This document shows, in pieces, positions 33,347-45,881 of a stretch of 64,000 nt of DNA. The stretch lies in NCBI RefSeq assembly GCF_022605165.1, contig NC_063069.1, positions 1,798,001-1,862,000 on the forward strand, read 5' to 3'. This DNA is from Purpureocillium takamizusanense (lineage: Eukaryota; Ascomycota; Sordariomycetes; Hypocreales; Ophiocordycipitaceae). A program made the position numbers and the translations under genes. Positions within the stretch are counted from its first letter, which is position 1, and the number at the start of each line of letters is the position of its first letter. The notes beneath the pieces were generated by a model, which ran no database searches, was not told the DNA's origin, and saw only the letters and a program-made list of their open reading frames with translations.

Positions 33347-35007
33347 CTACGCTCGCATGACGCCCGCGACACCCCTGCGTGGGGGCAGCTGAATCTCCTC
33401 GTCGTCGGAGCTGTCTGCCACCTCGGCTCCCGCACGGTCCAGCATTCGCTCAATGTCTTCGTCGCAGAGAGTCTTCCTCGCCGTGCCGTTGCCAAGAGCT
33501 ATGCCGCTTGGTAGCGAGAGAGCTGAACGTACGTGACCCCCGGCGCCGTTTGTTCGCCGCTTCGGCGTGGACCGATTCGGGGACTGGTATTGCCGCGGCG
33601 AGTCCAAGTCCAGGGGCGAGTCCGGAGGCGGGGGCATGCTGGCCCGATCGTAGCCAGCCTTCTTTGTTGGCGGCGCCGGCGGCGGCAGCGAGGGCCGCTG
33701 CGAGGGCAGAGCTCTCCGTGGCCCACTCGGCAGTGCATGGCGACCCGAGCTCCGTGGCGCGGGAGGCTGGGGTTGCGCCCCAGGAGACCCAGACGGGGAG
33801 AAGGCGTGCTTCAGGTTTGCCGAGTTGCCTGGACTGCTCATGAAGAGCAGCGTTTCGGCCACGTCTTGATCTAGGCGAGATATCGGATTGCTCGTGCCCT
33901 GGGGCGTTGGGGGGGAGCCGGAGTGTGACTGGACGAGTCCGGCAGGCGTGTAGTGGGGGTTCGAGTTGCGCCGAGGATTGGATCGAGGAGCGGGCATAGA
34001 CATGGACGGCTGGATGGTGGCCGGGGGAGCTAGCATTGGCTTGCCCGAGAGTAATGACGGCGGCGAGATGGACTTGCGCCGGATCATGACGGGGTCGCTG
34101 GAGAAGTGAACCTGGGGCGTCGAGTTGACGTTGAGTCGCGGGCTGGCCGAGGACCCGTGCCGGCGATGTACGGTGGAGGTGCTAGATGCCGGAGAGGCAG
34201 CCTGGGATGCCAGAGACTCGACCTCGTCCAGCGACCGGCCTTGCCAGCCGTGGTTTACCTTGATCATTGCGTACGACAGGCGAGTACGCAACTCGGCAGA
34301 TAGCTGCGATCATGTCAATATCAAACGTCACGCGCGCGTCTAGCAAATCCGCGATATCGTACCTCGCCAATGGTGCTCCCCGCGGTCGAGGCCACGCTGA
34401 CGGCGCTTGTCGTCCGCGAATGTCCCTTGACGGGGCTCATGCTGCCCGCCCAAGACTTGACCTCGCCGTCCGCCATGCGCTTACGCGATCCAGCACCGAC
34501 CGCGTCGGGCTCCATCCTGTCTTGGGCAGCGGCAATGGCTGACAGGTGATGCAGCTGGCTGCTGTGGTCCACACCGTGGTCCGATCCGTTCGACGGCTTG
34601 TCGTGGTGCCGCTCGACGGCCGCGTACCGCTCGCCGCTGGTATCGCTGGCGGGCGGCGTGGCGACCCGGTCCGTCGAGGCTGTCACAGTCGACTCTTGGG
34701 AGTTGGAGATGGATCGCGTGAGGCTCTGCGACGAGCTGCCGCCACTGTCCGGGATGATCTGGCTCGACGGCGGCGGGTGTGCCTGCTCACCCGGCGGCCG
34801 CGTCCTGTCGAGGTCCATGACGTCTTCCGACGTCGACACGGCGCCGCGGGAAGATCTCGTTGCCGTCGCGGGTGGGAGGGGAGCGCTCCAATCGCGGAGT
34901 CTCGGTCTACCGTCCTTCGCGTCGCGTGTCTCACCGTTGCGACCGTCGTCAGCATTCACCAGCGTCGACACTGACGGAGCGACCCCACCGCTCCAGTCGG
35001 GAATCAT
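33347..35007 (-). CDS. whi5: Whi5/Nrm1-type G1/S transcription repressor
   Basis: A 533-residue nuclear protein in two exons (34363-35007 and 33347-34303) with a 59-nt intron. The intron joins STIGE to LSAELRTRLSYAMIKVNHGWQ and then SLDEVE. This short conserved block is the signature of the fungal Whi5 domain, through which yeast Whi5 and Nrm1 bind the SBF and MBF cell-cycle transcription factors. The rest is disordered and full of SP/TP sites (for example GSMSPVKG, ISPPS, HYTPAG, GSPPTP), as expected for a protein switched off by cyclin-dependent kinase. The C-terminus has a conserved-looking acidic segment, CDEDIERMLDRAGAEVADSSDDEEI. One such protein is usual in filamentous ascomycetes, so assignment to Whi5 rather than Nrm1 is conventional. 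The initiator at 35007 is the first in-frame ATG I can support. Thymidylate synthase, a classical MBF target in yeast, lies 16 kb away. Confidence 0.82.
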
Positions 35008-36794
35008 GCCAGCGGCGGAGCAGAGGCTAAATCAAGAAAGGGGCGTTGCGAGAGGACCCGGGAGCGCGCTTCAGCGCAGTCGGCGCCTGTCAGTCGGGCG
35101 TGGTGCGAGGACGTCGCGTCCAAGAGGGGAGGGTATCCGTCCAAGAGCGGCGCGGCGCGCGACGGGACAGGACTCGGCGAGGAGCAAAGCGCGTGCGAAT
35201 GCGACGCTCTCTTCAATCGAGCAAAGCGATGGGTTGCCAGTGTTGCCGGCGCTGGGGAGAACGACGCTGTCGGCCAGGTGGAATCTATACAAGTGCGAGT
35301 TGAAGGAGGAGGAGGACGGGAGGGCAAATGGGAGCCTCGCCTGGTGACGACGCCAGAGACGGGACGCAATGGTGGCTACGAATACGCGGTACTTGCGTAC
35401 TAAATGAGCCGTTGACGTCCGTCCATTGGGTTGGCTCCACGCGCGACGCTTCCGGCCACCTCATGGGGCCCTGGGAGGGACCCGACTGCGCTACGCTTCG
35501 CTGCACTGCACGGCAGGTGACCCTTCTGGGGCTCCTGACTTTCCCCCCAGCGAGTCGCGCTCGCCAATAACTGGCAGGCGGTGGCAGCACAGGGGCTGGA
35601 AGGGGGGGGGGGGGGGCTCTCAGTGATTATTTTAGGGGACCTTGACGCCTCGAATGTTACCTTGGTAGTGAGACGCTCACCTGTCGCACTGGTACAAGGC
35701 GCGCCGCGCGCTGCTGGAACAGCCCGTACGCTGGCATAATTGATGGACTGGTTGTCCGATGTCTGTCTGATATCAAACTCTCGTCCCGTCAAAGCATCGC
35801 ACAACCTGTAATCTTCTGTGCCTCGTTCAGCGCCTTGCTTGGTGACATTGTAGGCCGCGTTTTTTGCCTGTCCCGTGGTGGTGCGGAAAAATTCTGACAA
35901 AACGCTCGACGTACGTATTCCACAGCATGGCAAGTGCGTACTACGCTGCAAAGTACCTCGTGCTAGCGACGCCAGCCCGCGCAACGCGAGTAAGTCGAGG
36001 CACTTCTCTCTCGCCTGGCAATCGCCCAGCCATCAAAGGAGGAAAATTGCGTTTACGGCCGCGTGCGCCCCCGTTCCGCATCGGGCACTCCGGCACGGCG
36101 GCGACCGTGGAGAGACGCAGACACCGACACGAGCCGGAGCGACGTGCCTGTACGCAGCAAGGCTCCGCTGAGCAAATGTGTTTTGAAACAATGTGCCCTT
36201 CCCTACTTCGCACGAACAAAGTCTTTAGCGGTCCTATGACCCGCCAGGTCGCGTGGGCGGGAGACCCGGCACGCAACTTGCAAGACAGGGGGCCTGCCCT
36301 CCCCCTCGTCGCCGATGGGCGTTGGGCGGGACTGGGGGCGTAGGTTGGGGGGGCACGGAGTCAGTACGTACCTCGCTGAACAACCGTGCAGCGCGGAAAA
36401 TCGCGTGATCACGTGAAGACTATGGGTCAGGTTGGCCCCGCACAGTGGAGGGCAGCCACACCCATCCCGTAGCGTCCACCAGATCCGGGGCAGCATCATA
36501 CAAGACGGCCAACACGCAGTCACAGCATCTTTCTTCATGCCTCAGGATCACACATTCGCTTCTGTGTCGGTACTTCGTTCTGACGCCGTGGATACAAATT
36601 TAGTGAACGATTGGCGGCGGCTGGCAGTGTCGTAGCTGGGCTAAGGGCAAACAAGACATCAGGGAAACGCTTGCGTCCTTCAGCGAAGACGAGGTAATCC
36701 GATCATACCTAGCGGGGAAATCAGCATCAGCTGAGATCCGAGCAATGTTGATTTTAACTATCTATCATGCATCCCCCACGGGCGTTGGCGTCCT
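35008..36794. other. 1.8-kb intergenic region with poly-G tract
   Basis: Promoter of the Whi5-like gene and 3' region of the Rqt4-like gene. A run of 15 G is at 35602-35616. Open frames on both strands (up to 249 codons) are high-GC shadows without motifs. Confidence 0.4.
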
Positions 36795-38390
36795 CTATCC
36801 GCACTCCGGCTCGTCGCTAGTAGTAGCCCCAACATGGCCATGTATACCACCATCTAGAATGACGTCCTCGTTGTCGTCCAAGTCGTCCTGTACTCTGCGC
36901 CACCCCTTCTTCCTGTCTCGCCGGCTCTGTGCTTCTCCGGGATCCTTTCCTTTGCCATTGTCCTCCTTGACCTCATAGACCGGCTTCAACAGGGCGCCCA
37001 GGAGAGGGTTGGCACTGAATGTGCCTCCTCCCATACGAGAGCCGCTATGGTTTGCGTTCCCAGACGTCTCACCAAGCACGTCCTCATCCTCGTCCGATCC
37101 GGGCGTCACAGGTCGCTCAATTGCCGCCATCTTCCGGACCACTTTCCCGCCCACGAGGTCGATGCTCAGGACCTGCCTCCGCTTCTCGTAGTCGGGTTGC
37201 GCGTTCCACTCCATCTCTCGCATGAGCTTCTGCTGGCGCTTCAGCTCCTTGGCGCGCTCCTCAGGGCTCGCCCACATGCTTCCGAGACCCGTCACGGCGC
37301 CGCTCATGTCAAAGTCGGCAGCCTCGTCACGGACTGTTGTTCTTCGAGCATTCTGTGCTTGGAAGTTGAGGAGCTTGTCGCGATGCTCGCGAGCCTTTGC
37401 CGCGGCGTCAGCCAGAGAAGAGCCCTCGTTGGCATCAGCTCCACGTGGCTGCGTGAACGGCACCGGTTTCTTGGATACTTCTGCTCGCCTGTTGGCAGAG
37501 GCGTTGACCGCCATTCGTTCCCGCCCCCGTTCGTCTTTGAGCTCCCGGATCATGGCCTGCACATCATCCGCATCCAGAAGGGGCGAGCCACAAAAGGTAC
37601 ACGGACCGAGCCCTTCCTTCATGCAAATGACCTTGCCACATGACAAGCAGTTTGGGGCGGCACTCTGCAGAGGATGTCTCGTTGCGACACAGTTGCATTT
37701 TCTCCTCTTGCCGTTATCCAGCGATGGGTTTGTGGTGATTTCTAGTGCTCGGATGGCCGCGTCTAGATCAGCCAGCGCCGTAGACTGTCCCGCCATTGGC
37801 GTGCCCCCTGCAATCGAGACCTTGGTGCTGTTTACGCCAGATGGTTTCGGCGTGGATCTTCCCGAGGAGGGGTTGGACTTCGCTTTGGCCTTGGACGGGA
37901 CGTCAGATATCAGGAAGCCCGCAGACGAGGCGTGCTGCTTAGAGGGTTGCTGAATGGGTGCTGGTGCCGGCGGCGTAGCCGAACGAGAGGCATGGTTGCT
38001 GCTTGGAGCGCTTGCCCGCTGCGGAATGTAGTCTAGGGTCTGGTCCTTCTTGGTGTATGCGACGCTTGCTGGCCCGGCGTACTCGTCGACTTTTCTTGCC
38101 TCGGGGGTGTGAATTGCTGACTTCTTCTTTTTCGGCGCTCGCTTGGCACGTGGCACCGCTTCGAGTGTGTCCGCCGGTCGAGAGCTGCTTGTTGTAGACG
38201 GCAGGGCCGTGGGCTCCTTTCGGTGTGAGTTGAAGGAAGCAATGAAATCGACAGCGAGGGGCGAGTCTCCAAGCAAATTGTTGAAATGCGCGGCAGCTTC
38301 GGGCTTGGAGAGAGTCACCGCATAGTCGAGGACCTGCTGGAGGTCCTCGTCTGGTAGAGGCAGCAGCTGCGACAGCTGCGCAAGCGACAT
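36795..38390 (-). CDS. rqt4: Rqt4/TRIP4 (ASC-1)-like zinc-finger protein
   Basis: A single-exon protein of 531 residues. Its mark is the C2HC5 zinc finger KRRKCNCVATRHPLQSAAPN-C-LSCGKVIC...GPCTFCGSPLL (about residues 228-277), specific to the TRIP4/ASC-1 and yeast Rqt4 family. The N-terminus has a CUE-like helical start (LAQLSQLLPLPDEDLQQVLDYA) and LGDSPLAVDFIASFN. The middle is disordered; the C-terminal part has REMEWNAQPDYEKRRQVLSIDLVGGKV, also family-typical. In yeast Rqt4 works with the helicase Slh1 and Cue3 to split collided ribosomes during quality control; human TRIP4 is in the matching ASC-1 complex. Cytosolic action on ribosomes is expected here from the family. Unlike vertebrate TRIP4, no C-terminal ASCH domain is seen, as in other fungal members. 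Confidence 0.88.
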   Translation of the reverse strand: MSLAQLSQLLPLPDEDLQQVLDYAVTLSKPEAAAHFNNLLGDSPLAVDFIASFNSHRKEPTALPSTTSSSRPADTLEAVPRAKRAPKKKKSAIHTPEARKVDEYAGPASVAYTKKDQTLDYIPQRASAPSSNHASRSATPPAPAPIQQPSKQHASSAGFLISDVPSKAKAKSNPSSGRSTPKPSGVNSTKVSIAGGTPMAGQSTALADLDAAIRALEITTNPSLDNGKRRKCNCVATRHPLQSAAPNCLSCGKVICMKEGLGPCTFCGSPLLDADDVQAMIRELKDERGRERMAVNASANRRAEVSKKPVPFTQPRGADANEGSSLADAAAKAREHRDKLLNFQAQNARRTTVRDEAADFDMSGAVTGLGSMWASPEERAKELKRQQKLMREMEWNAQPDYEKRRQVLSIDLVGGKVVRKMAAIERPVTPGSDEDEDVLGETSGNANHSGSRMGGGTFSANPLLGALLKPVYEVKEDNGKGKDPGEAQSRRDRKKGWRRVQDDLDDNEDVILDGGIHGHVGATTSDEPECG

Positions 38391-39447
38391 AGCGATCGAT
38401 GTACAGTGGTAGACTGGGAACCGGGAAGAGACGGTGCTGGGTTTCAGGAAGCGGCGGGCAGTCCGCCGTATTGCTCTTGTGCGAATTGCGTAGCTCTAGT
38501 GAAGCTCTTGTAGGGGCAGCCTACCCGGCACTAACTGAGTCATCCAGCCGGGGCGAGGAAGCACGAGAATGGTTTACTTGCCGAAAGTGGCAGGGCCCAT
38601 CACCACAGACGAGCCGCAAAAGATGGGATGACACATGAAGTAGGTGCAGATGCGATACGGGATTGGGCATGTAATTGATCATATTCCTCGATCCTTCGTA
38701 AGCGTGTAGTCGATTCAGGCATGCCCTGAGACCAGCGTGACGGAGACGTCGCAGCAGGACGCCGCCCGCCCCGGGTATTGGATAGAACCACGCACATCGA
38801 GAGTGGTGTAACACATCCTCGCAGCCCTTTCTGTCAGAGCGCATGGGTTGGATGTTGTAATAGCATGTGCTCTTGCGGCACGGTGGCCACGGGGATCTTG
38901 TGGCCCTCGGTGTTAGCGGCTCGTGGGTGCTGCTCTGAGCGGGCTGCAACGCAAATACGTACATACTTAGGTACTTACCTAGGTACGTGCCTTGGGTGTG
39001 GGCCGCTTCGCTCCGATCGGTTCCGCCGCAGGCCCGCGGAGCTCGCACGATGCCTACCTAGTACCTAGGCTTTGTTGGTGATCAAAAGAGCGTCCATCGG
39101 CGCAATTGACGGACTCAAACATACATGCAGATATAGTACGCCAAAGAAGAAAAAGGAAGAATACAGGAACATTCGCAAAGGCGGTCAGCGTGCCACAGAC
39201 AACGCGGACCTGCAGTGAAGTACGAAGTACCTACAGCAACGCCCACTCGCCGAGTTGCATCCGAAAAGCTTCCTGGCCTAACCCGATTGGGCGCCCGCGG
39301 TCCCGTCTCGTCTCCCCACTGCGCTCCGTCCATTTTCCCCTGCTCCCTTTTGCTTTCCCCAAAACTCTGTTCCCATTGACCTCGGTGTCTTCTTCCACTT
39401 GTCGTCGTTGTTGATACCCTCACAATCCCATCCGCACCTTATTCATC
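38391..39447. other. divergent promoter region of rqt4 and mdh
   Basis: The two genes are divergent. Repeated TACCTAGGTA/TAGTACCTAGG palindromes lie at about 38965-38990 and 39052-39070. Positions 39330-39440 are a CT-rich leader directly before the malate dehydrogenase ATG. No gene seen inside. Confidence 0.45.
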
Positions 39448-40699
39448 ATGTTGGCCTCCAAGATCCAGCGCCGGGCTTTCTCGGCCTCTGCGCGCGACGT
39501 GAGTCTGCCCATGCCCTCGACTGTTCCCTCTTGCCCAACCCCCGAAGCTGGGGCTGAGCTGAAACTCTGCCTCGATCCGTCCTCGGCTGTTCGCGCCCGC
39601 GCCTCCAGACTAACATCGTCGTCATCGTCTAGCTCTCCAAGGTCGCCGTCCTCGGCGCCGCTGGCGGCATTGGCCAACCCCTCTCCCTCCTCCTCAAGAT
39701 GAACACCCGCGTCACCGACCTGGCTCTGTACGACATCCGTCTCGGCCCTGGTATGTCGCCTTGCCTCGGTCACTCCGTCTGAAAATCCTCGCCGTCGTTG
39801 CGCCAATTTTGTCCACCCGCAGGGGCCGGCTTCAAACTGACCCGTCGTGATGCAAAACAGGTGTGGCCGCCGATGTCTCTCACGTCAACACCAAGTCCAC
39901 CGTCAAGGGCTACGACCCCACGCCCAGTGGCCTCGCCGCCTGCCTTAAGGGCTCCGACATCGTCCTCATCCCCGCCGGTGTCCCCCGCAAGCCTGGCATG
40001 ACCCGTGACGACCTCTTCAACACCAACGCCTCCATCGTCCGCGATCTCGCCAAGGCCGTTGCCGAGTCTGCCCCCAAGGCCAAGGTCTTGGTCATCGCGA
40101 ACCCCGTCAACTCTACCGTTCCTATCTGCGCCGAGGTCTTCAAGGCCAAGGGTGTCTACAACCCCAAGACCCTCTTCGGTGTCACCACTCTCGATGTTGT
40201 CCGCGCCAGCCGCTTCGTCTCCGAGATCAAGAACACTGATCCCAAGGACGAGAACATCACCGTCGTTGGCGGCCACTCCGGCGTCACCATCGTCCCTCTC
40301 TTCAGCCAGAGCAACCACCCCGACCTGAGCTCCAACGCCGAGCTTGTCAAGCGTGTCCAGTTCGGCGGTGACGAGGTCGTCAAGGCCAAGGATGGTGCCG
40401 GCTCTGCCACCCTCTCCATGGCCATGGCCGGTGCCCGCATGGCCGACTCCCTGCTCCGCGCCGCCGACGGCGAGAAGGGCGTCGTCGAGCCCACCTTTGT
40501 GGACTCGCCCCTGTACAAGGACCAGGGCATCGACTTCTTCAGCAGCAAGGTTGAGCTCGGCCCCAACGGTGTCGAGAAGATCCTGCCGATTGGCAAGGTC
40601 GACGCCAACGAGGAGAAGCTCATCGAGGCCTGCCTGGGCGACCTCAAGAAGAACATCGAGAAGGGCGTTTCCTTCGTTGCCCAGAACCCCGGCAACTAA
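39448..40699 (+). CDS. mdh1: mitochondrial malate dehydrogenase
   Basis: Interconverts malate and oxaloacetate with NAD in the TCA cycle. Three exons (39448-39498, 39633-39750, 39861-40699) give 335 residues, the normal length. Exon 1 encodes the mitochondrial presequence [17 protein letters not shown], rich in Arg/Ser without acids. Exon 2 starts with the NAD-binding Rossmann motif [17 protein letters not shown]. Exon 3 has the substrate loop ([12 protein letters not shown], with the two arginines), [10 protein letters not shown], the catalytic histidine in [11 protein letters not shown] and the C-terminal [12 protein letters not shown]. There is no peroxisomal SKL end, so this is the mitochondrial isozyme. 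Codon third positions are almost all C or G, the strongest bias in the window, indicating very high expression. The bias also produces a 325-codon stop-free shadow on the other strand. It is convergent with spf1. Confidence 0.97.
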
Positions 40700-41149
40700 G
40701 CGTGCTCTTGCCGTTGACGACGAGCGCCTCGCGTGTTTGATAGCCATGGCTCTTCAGCGTGAGCATGCCTTGACGAATCAAAAAGTAATGGGGAAGTGCA
40801 ACTTGCCTTCACATTGCTGACGTAGTGTGTGGCGTGTTTGGGGGGTTGCCTTCAAGGAGGTGGACGGGCAATGGGGACAGGGAATGACTTCTTGTGTTCT
40901 ACGACTTGCCATAGACTTCCTTTCCCATCTACGTCTTGTACCATAGCAATACGCGCACCTGGTGCGCCATTTCCATTTGTGCACACCTCTGTCCACGTCC
41001 AGTCAGATGTGACCTGAGATGCCAACACGTCTATCGGGTTCATGTATGATATGATATGATACACTCATCGCAGTCCAACTGTCTATCCAGTGCTTTACCT
41101 TCCGACAGCTATCCTCCCATGCTTTCCTTTACTTTTGTACACGGCCAGC
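40700..41149. other. intergenic between convergent mdh and spf1
   Basis: Shared 3' region, with an ATGATATGATATGATA run near 41045-41062. No coding signal. Confidence 0.5.
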
Positions 41150-44100
41150 CTACGCTCGTGCCCGGCCCTCTCGCCACTCACGTAGCTTCCTCTTGCGCTC
41201 CTCGACCTGACGCTCAAAGTCAGCCACTTTCTCAAGGCGCTGCCTCTCCTCCTCGTCCGCCTTCTGCTGTGCAATGACGGCCTTGCGTGCCGCCTCCCGC
41301 TCGAGCTGCTCGGGCCGACGGTCGGCGATGTCACGTGGGCGGTAGTCACTGAACCCCCATTTGAGGCCCTTTTCGATGACGAAGCAAAGCCCGTAGTCGA
41401 TGATCATGGAAGCCGCCATCTTGAACTTGAATTCTTCGGTGAAGGGAACGAGCTTCATGCCCTCGTTGATCTCGGGGATGAGCTCGAGGGCGCACACGAA
41501 GGCGAGACCCGAGACACCGACGATGCCGTAGAACATAGCCTTGTTCTCTGATAAGGCTTCGCGGAACGGTCGGCCCTGGTAGTTAATGGCGAAAGTGGAC
41601 ACCTGCTGGATCAGCTGCAGGAGGTAGATGGCCGAGTTGAGCAGCGACGGCTCAAACTCAGCCTCGAGGTCAAGACCGTCGGTGGAGCGACTGCGTGCTG
41701 GTTAGCCATCATTTATCCCGATTTCACAAGTAATAACTTACGGCTCAATCTTGTCGCAAAGCCGGGAGATGTAAATGAGCGTAACAATGTGCACTGCGAA
41801 CTGGCCCAAGATGGAGCCGATGATGTACACATTGAAAATGTTGGGCTGGGGGCGCTCCTTGCTCAAGCCTTCGACCACGCGAGCGCGCGAAATACTTAAG
41901 AAGCAGACCGACATGAGCATGCCGCTGATAGTGTACTGGGTGTCTCCGAACTTGATGCCCTCGAGGTACAGGACAGAGAGCGAGTAGGCACTGATGAGGC
42001 AGTTAAGAGCCAGAATCTTGTACATCTGAATCGTCGCCACCAGGGTGCAACGGCCCTGGCGAATGATGTTGGGAATAGCCATGACATCGCGGAGCTTTGA
42101 CGTGAAAGGGGCGGCAACGGAGGCATCGCCGAGTTTCAGAGTGGGCGGCTCGTCGTCACCCAACTCAGCCTCGAGCATACCCGAAGCTAGCTTATCGGCA
42201 AGACCAGCGGCCTTCTTGTTGACATCGGCTTGACGGGCATTGCGAGGGTCACTATTGGTCAGGCTCTGCGCGCCGGGAGACACAATCGTCTCAGCTGGGT
42301 GACCTTGCTTGGCGGCATATTCCTCGGGGGTCATCTTCTTTGCCTTTGCCTCGCGCTCGATGGCCTTCATGTAGTTGGGGTTCGTCGGGCCAGGAGGATA
42401 AAGGTGAGCAATCATGACAGGAACCGGCGGGGTGGGTTGGTTGAAGCGCTTCATGAGGTCGCACTGCTTCTGATACATCTCCTTCATCTTGGTGTTGCGG
42501 GTGTGCTCGGCGATTCGCGTCAGGTCCTCCTTGGTGCCGTTCAGAAGGGCAATGCCAATGTGGGCTTGCTTGAGAGCGCCAACATCATTGGTACCATCGC
42601 CAGCCATGAGGGTGTAGTAACCCATGTCCTTGAGACCGAGAAGAATATCCTCCTTTTGCTTGGGGGAGACTCGAGCATAGACCCAGGTGTGACGCAACAG
42701 AGAGTTCCAACCGGCTTGATCCTTGAATTGAGCAAGAGCGTATCCAGTGACGCACAAGTCCTTGGTCTTGAGGATCTCGGCGTCGATGGGCTTTGACGGG
42801 TCGACTGGGATGGTGACCTTGTCGTCAACACTCTTCCAGATGAGCGTATGGCCACCACTCTTGTCCTCCGGCGCATCCAGAATCAGAACCTCGCGGTCGA
42901 CAATCTCCACCTCACGCGCGACGTGCACGGCGGTCAAGGGATTGTCGCCGGTAATCATGACGACGCGGTGGCTGCTCTCGTTGAGCATCTGGACGGCTTC
43001 TTTGGCGTCCTCCTTGAGCGGGCAGTGCAGGACAAGGAAGCCAGCGAAAGTGAGGTCGCATTCGACCTTCTCGCGCTTCAAATCATTGATCCTACCGGAA
43101 CCTAGCTCAGTATCGACAGTGAGCTGCTTGTATGCCAGGGCCAGAACGCGAGAACCCTTGCGGGTAAAGTACTTGAACGTTTCCTCGTAGTCAGCGGGCA
43201 CGTCAACGAGCATCTTCATGATCGTCTCGGGGGCGCCCTTGACACCGACAAAGGTACCCCTGATCTTCTTGCCAGTCTGAGCATGGACACCAGTGACCAT
43301 GGCGACGGAGCTTTGGCGCTTGAGTGCCGACGAGAATTGGAACCTGCGCTTGATCTGAACGGTGCCCTGGGTGTTTCCAGCCTTGGCGGTGCTCTGGAGC
43401 ACATCGTTGCGGCCAAGAGCCCAGCCAAGAGACGTGAGAGTTGCCTTCTCCATCGGGTCGCCCACAATGTCACCTTCATCGAGTTTGACCAATGCGTGTG
43501 CTGTGGCGAGGACGAGCTGAGTCTCGAGGCTAGCGTCGGTGACAGCGGTCATGTTGGAGTGGGCACCATCAGCCTCCTTCTTGTCGTTCACATCGGCATT
43601 GGTGAGTCCCAGACCAGCGATACCTTCGACGACAAGGTCTTCGCCAGTAAGAGTACCTGTCTTGTCGAAGCAGGCTACGTCGATGCGACCGCCATAGGGG
43701 ATGCGGAAGGGCTCGGTGCAGAAAATAGCCAGCTTAGACAGGGCGGCCAGACTGGTGTTGACTGCAAGGCTGAGTTCCATGGGCAGCTCGGGTGGCACAA
43801 CACTGGTGACGATCAAGACGCAGTCCAAAAGCAGTTTCGAGCGCTTGCGGTTCTTGCGAACACCCTCATCCCAGACGTACCAAGAGGCGGCGATGGCGAA
43901 GATGAGCAGGAACAGAATGAAGAGAAGAGCCTCGAAGTTGTTGGCCGAGACGCGCTCGGTCGAATAAATCATGGTGCGAACCAAGCTGCCTTGCGAAGTT
44001 TCGAAGCCAGTCTTGATAACAACGGCCATGGCGCCCTTGTCGGGAGGAGGCGGCACGCCCGACACCAGAGCCGGCTTTTCTTGTTCCGGGTTGCCGTGTG

Positions 44101-45218
44101 TGACCTGAAGAACCTTGGTGCCGCCCCAGAGGAAGGCATTCTTGTCCAAGCCCTCGGAGTCGAGGGGCACATCCGATGGCCGAAGCTGAACAGAGTCCTT
44201 GAGCAACGGTGTGCTCTCTCCGGACAGCATGGCTTCGTTGACGATGGCGCTGCCTTCCACTAGAAGCATGTCACAGGCAACTCCGCTGTCCTCCTTGGTC
44301 CGTCCGACGGATACGAGGTCACCGGGGAGGAGAGCATCGGTCTGGATCTCGGTCCACTTGCCCAAACGGAAAACCCAGATATCATATGGCTTGATACTCA
44401 TGCCGCGGAACTCGTTCAAGGTGCGCTGGCGCTGCCACACAACGGTGCTCTCAAAAGCGACAAGCATGAAGAGAGTGAACAGCGAGTAATACCAGTAGTC
44501 GTCGAGCAACCAAAGGCCAACACAGAAGATCTGGAAGACAAAGAACGGGGCGACGGCATGCTCCTTGAAAAGCTCGGTGAAGGTCGGGACGGGGATGTCG
44601 AACGTGTTTGCGCCGTAGTGCTGCTCGAGGCGCGAGATATCGGACTGCTTCTCAAGGCCGCGCGATGACTGGAAGTGTCCAATAGACGGCTTTGGCTCGG
44701 TGTCGATGTCGTACTGGAGGGTGCTGAAGGAGCCGGTCTCCGGGCTGTAGAGGAAACGGCGCTTCTGGAAGAGGAACGAAACATTCGTCTTGCCACCAGC
44801 CTTGCGCCATGTCAGCCAAGCTCACAGCGACAGTAGTTTAGCTGCCAGTTCTGCTCACCTTGTCGCGGACAATCTTGCAAATTTCGCCAGACCCAGCGTT
44901 GGCGATGGGGAGAACCTTGATCAGCTGGGCGTCCTGCACATCCTTGGCCCTGGTGGCGCGGAAGCGCGCATCGAGGGCGACGCTCCAGTGGGTGCTCAAC
45001 CAGACGAGCGACTGGATGGTGATGATGGTTCCGCACCAGACAAACGTCCATTCCGGAGCGCCGATGTGCTTCTCGTAAAGGTTGGGGGTTAGGTAGTACC
45101 GGAGGAAGATGGGCCAGATGACGACGAAGGGCCAGACGTAGGCGTGGAAGTGGAAAGGCAGCGGCTTCAACAGCTCGGCCTGCCGTATCTGCGGGTTATC
45201 AACGAGGGGCGGCGCCAT
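41150..45218 (-). CDS. spf1: P5A-type P-type ATPase Spf1 (ER)
   Basis: An endoplasmic reticulum P5A ATPase of 1319 residues. Exons are 44859-45218, 41742-44800 and 41150-41690, with introns of 58 and 51 nt; the three lengths keep frame. Seen in order are N-terminal hydrophobic hairpins, the actuator-domain LSGEST (about 313), the P5A signature VPPELPMELSLAVN, the phosphorylation motif CFDKTGTLTGED (Asp499), the FSSALKRQSSVAMV nucleotide region, MITGDNPLTA, and the hinge MAGDGTNDVGALKQAHIGIALL. C-terminal membrane segments follow in exons 2-3, ending in a basic coiled tail. Yeast Spf1 and human ATP13A1 extract wrongly inserted tail-anchored and signal-bearing segments from the ER membrane; loss disturbs protein folding, sterols and manganese levels. 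The order of blocks and the PPELP motif distinguish it from P5B (Ypk9) and calcium pumps. Start at 45218 is the only suitable ATG. Confidence 0.96.
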
Positions 45219-45881
45219 GGTGACTGTCGCCGGGCGCAGATTACGCGGGGCCTAAAGCAGTCGACGAAAGGATGAGGAAGGGGACAAAGAAGCGTGCGAT
45301 GTTGGAAGCCAAGTGGCTTTTCTCGTTAGGTCCATTCCACGGCCGCGGTGGCGGATCCGAGTAAGACCAGACCCAATTGGCTGCGGGGCGGGCGCTATCA
45401 ACAGGCGGCAGCGGGTCAGCGCGGCGGGTGTTGGATGTTGGACAGCCAGGCAGTCCACCTGCGCAGGCTGAAGTCGCTGACTTATTACCTGGCAGGTACT
45501 AGTAGTGCATAGCAGGTAGGTACTTCCAACAGACGCCCGCAACTCGCTCCTAATAAACGCCGACAGTGAGCGGGCTGCTTTTGCCGGTTGCCATCTTCAA
45601 GGCCATATGAGCCGTGCGGGCAGTCAAGAAGTTGTTTCAGACACCAACAAACCGGTGCAAGCGATCGCTGGAGGCGGGTTTGCTCAACGTAAATGAAAGC
45701 ACTTCTGGCCAGGACCACGGACAAGACGCGTCAACCCTGAACGCGCTTCTCCACCCCTGACAAGAGAGAAGCTTTGACATTCACACTGGCCTCCTGCACC
45801 TGCCGCTTTGGAGCTCAAATACGGCATTCAGGACTGTGTCAGCGCAAATATCGATCTTTGAACACGGCTCATAGTTCCATT
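45219..45881. other. divergent intergenic region
   Basis: Promoters of spf1 (minus) and the first F-box gene (plus). A GGTAGGTACTTCC/CAGGTACTAGTAG motif pair lies near 45490-45530. No gene seen. Confidence 0.45.

Noticed and set aside
39770..40747. 325-codon stop-free frame antisense to malate dehydrogenase
   Set aside because: It is the mirror of extreme C-ending codon bias in mdh1; the composition (runs of Gly, Val, Leu, Asp) has no motif.
42230..44263. Long plus-strand frames across spf1
   Set aside because: Antisense shadows of the ATPase exon.
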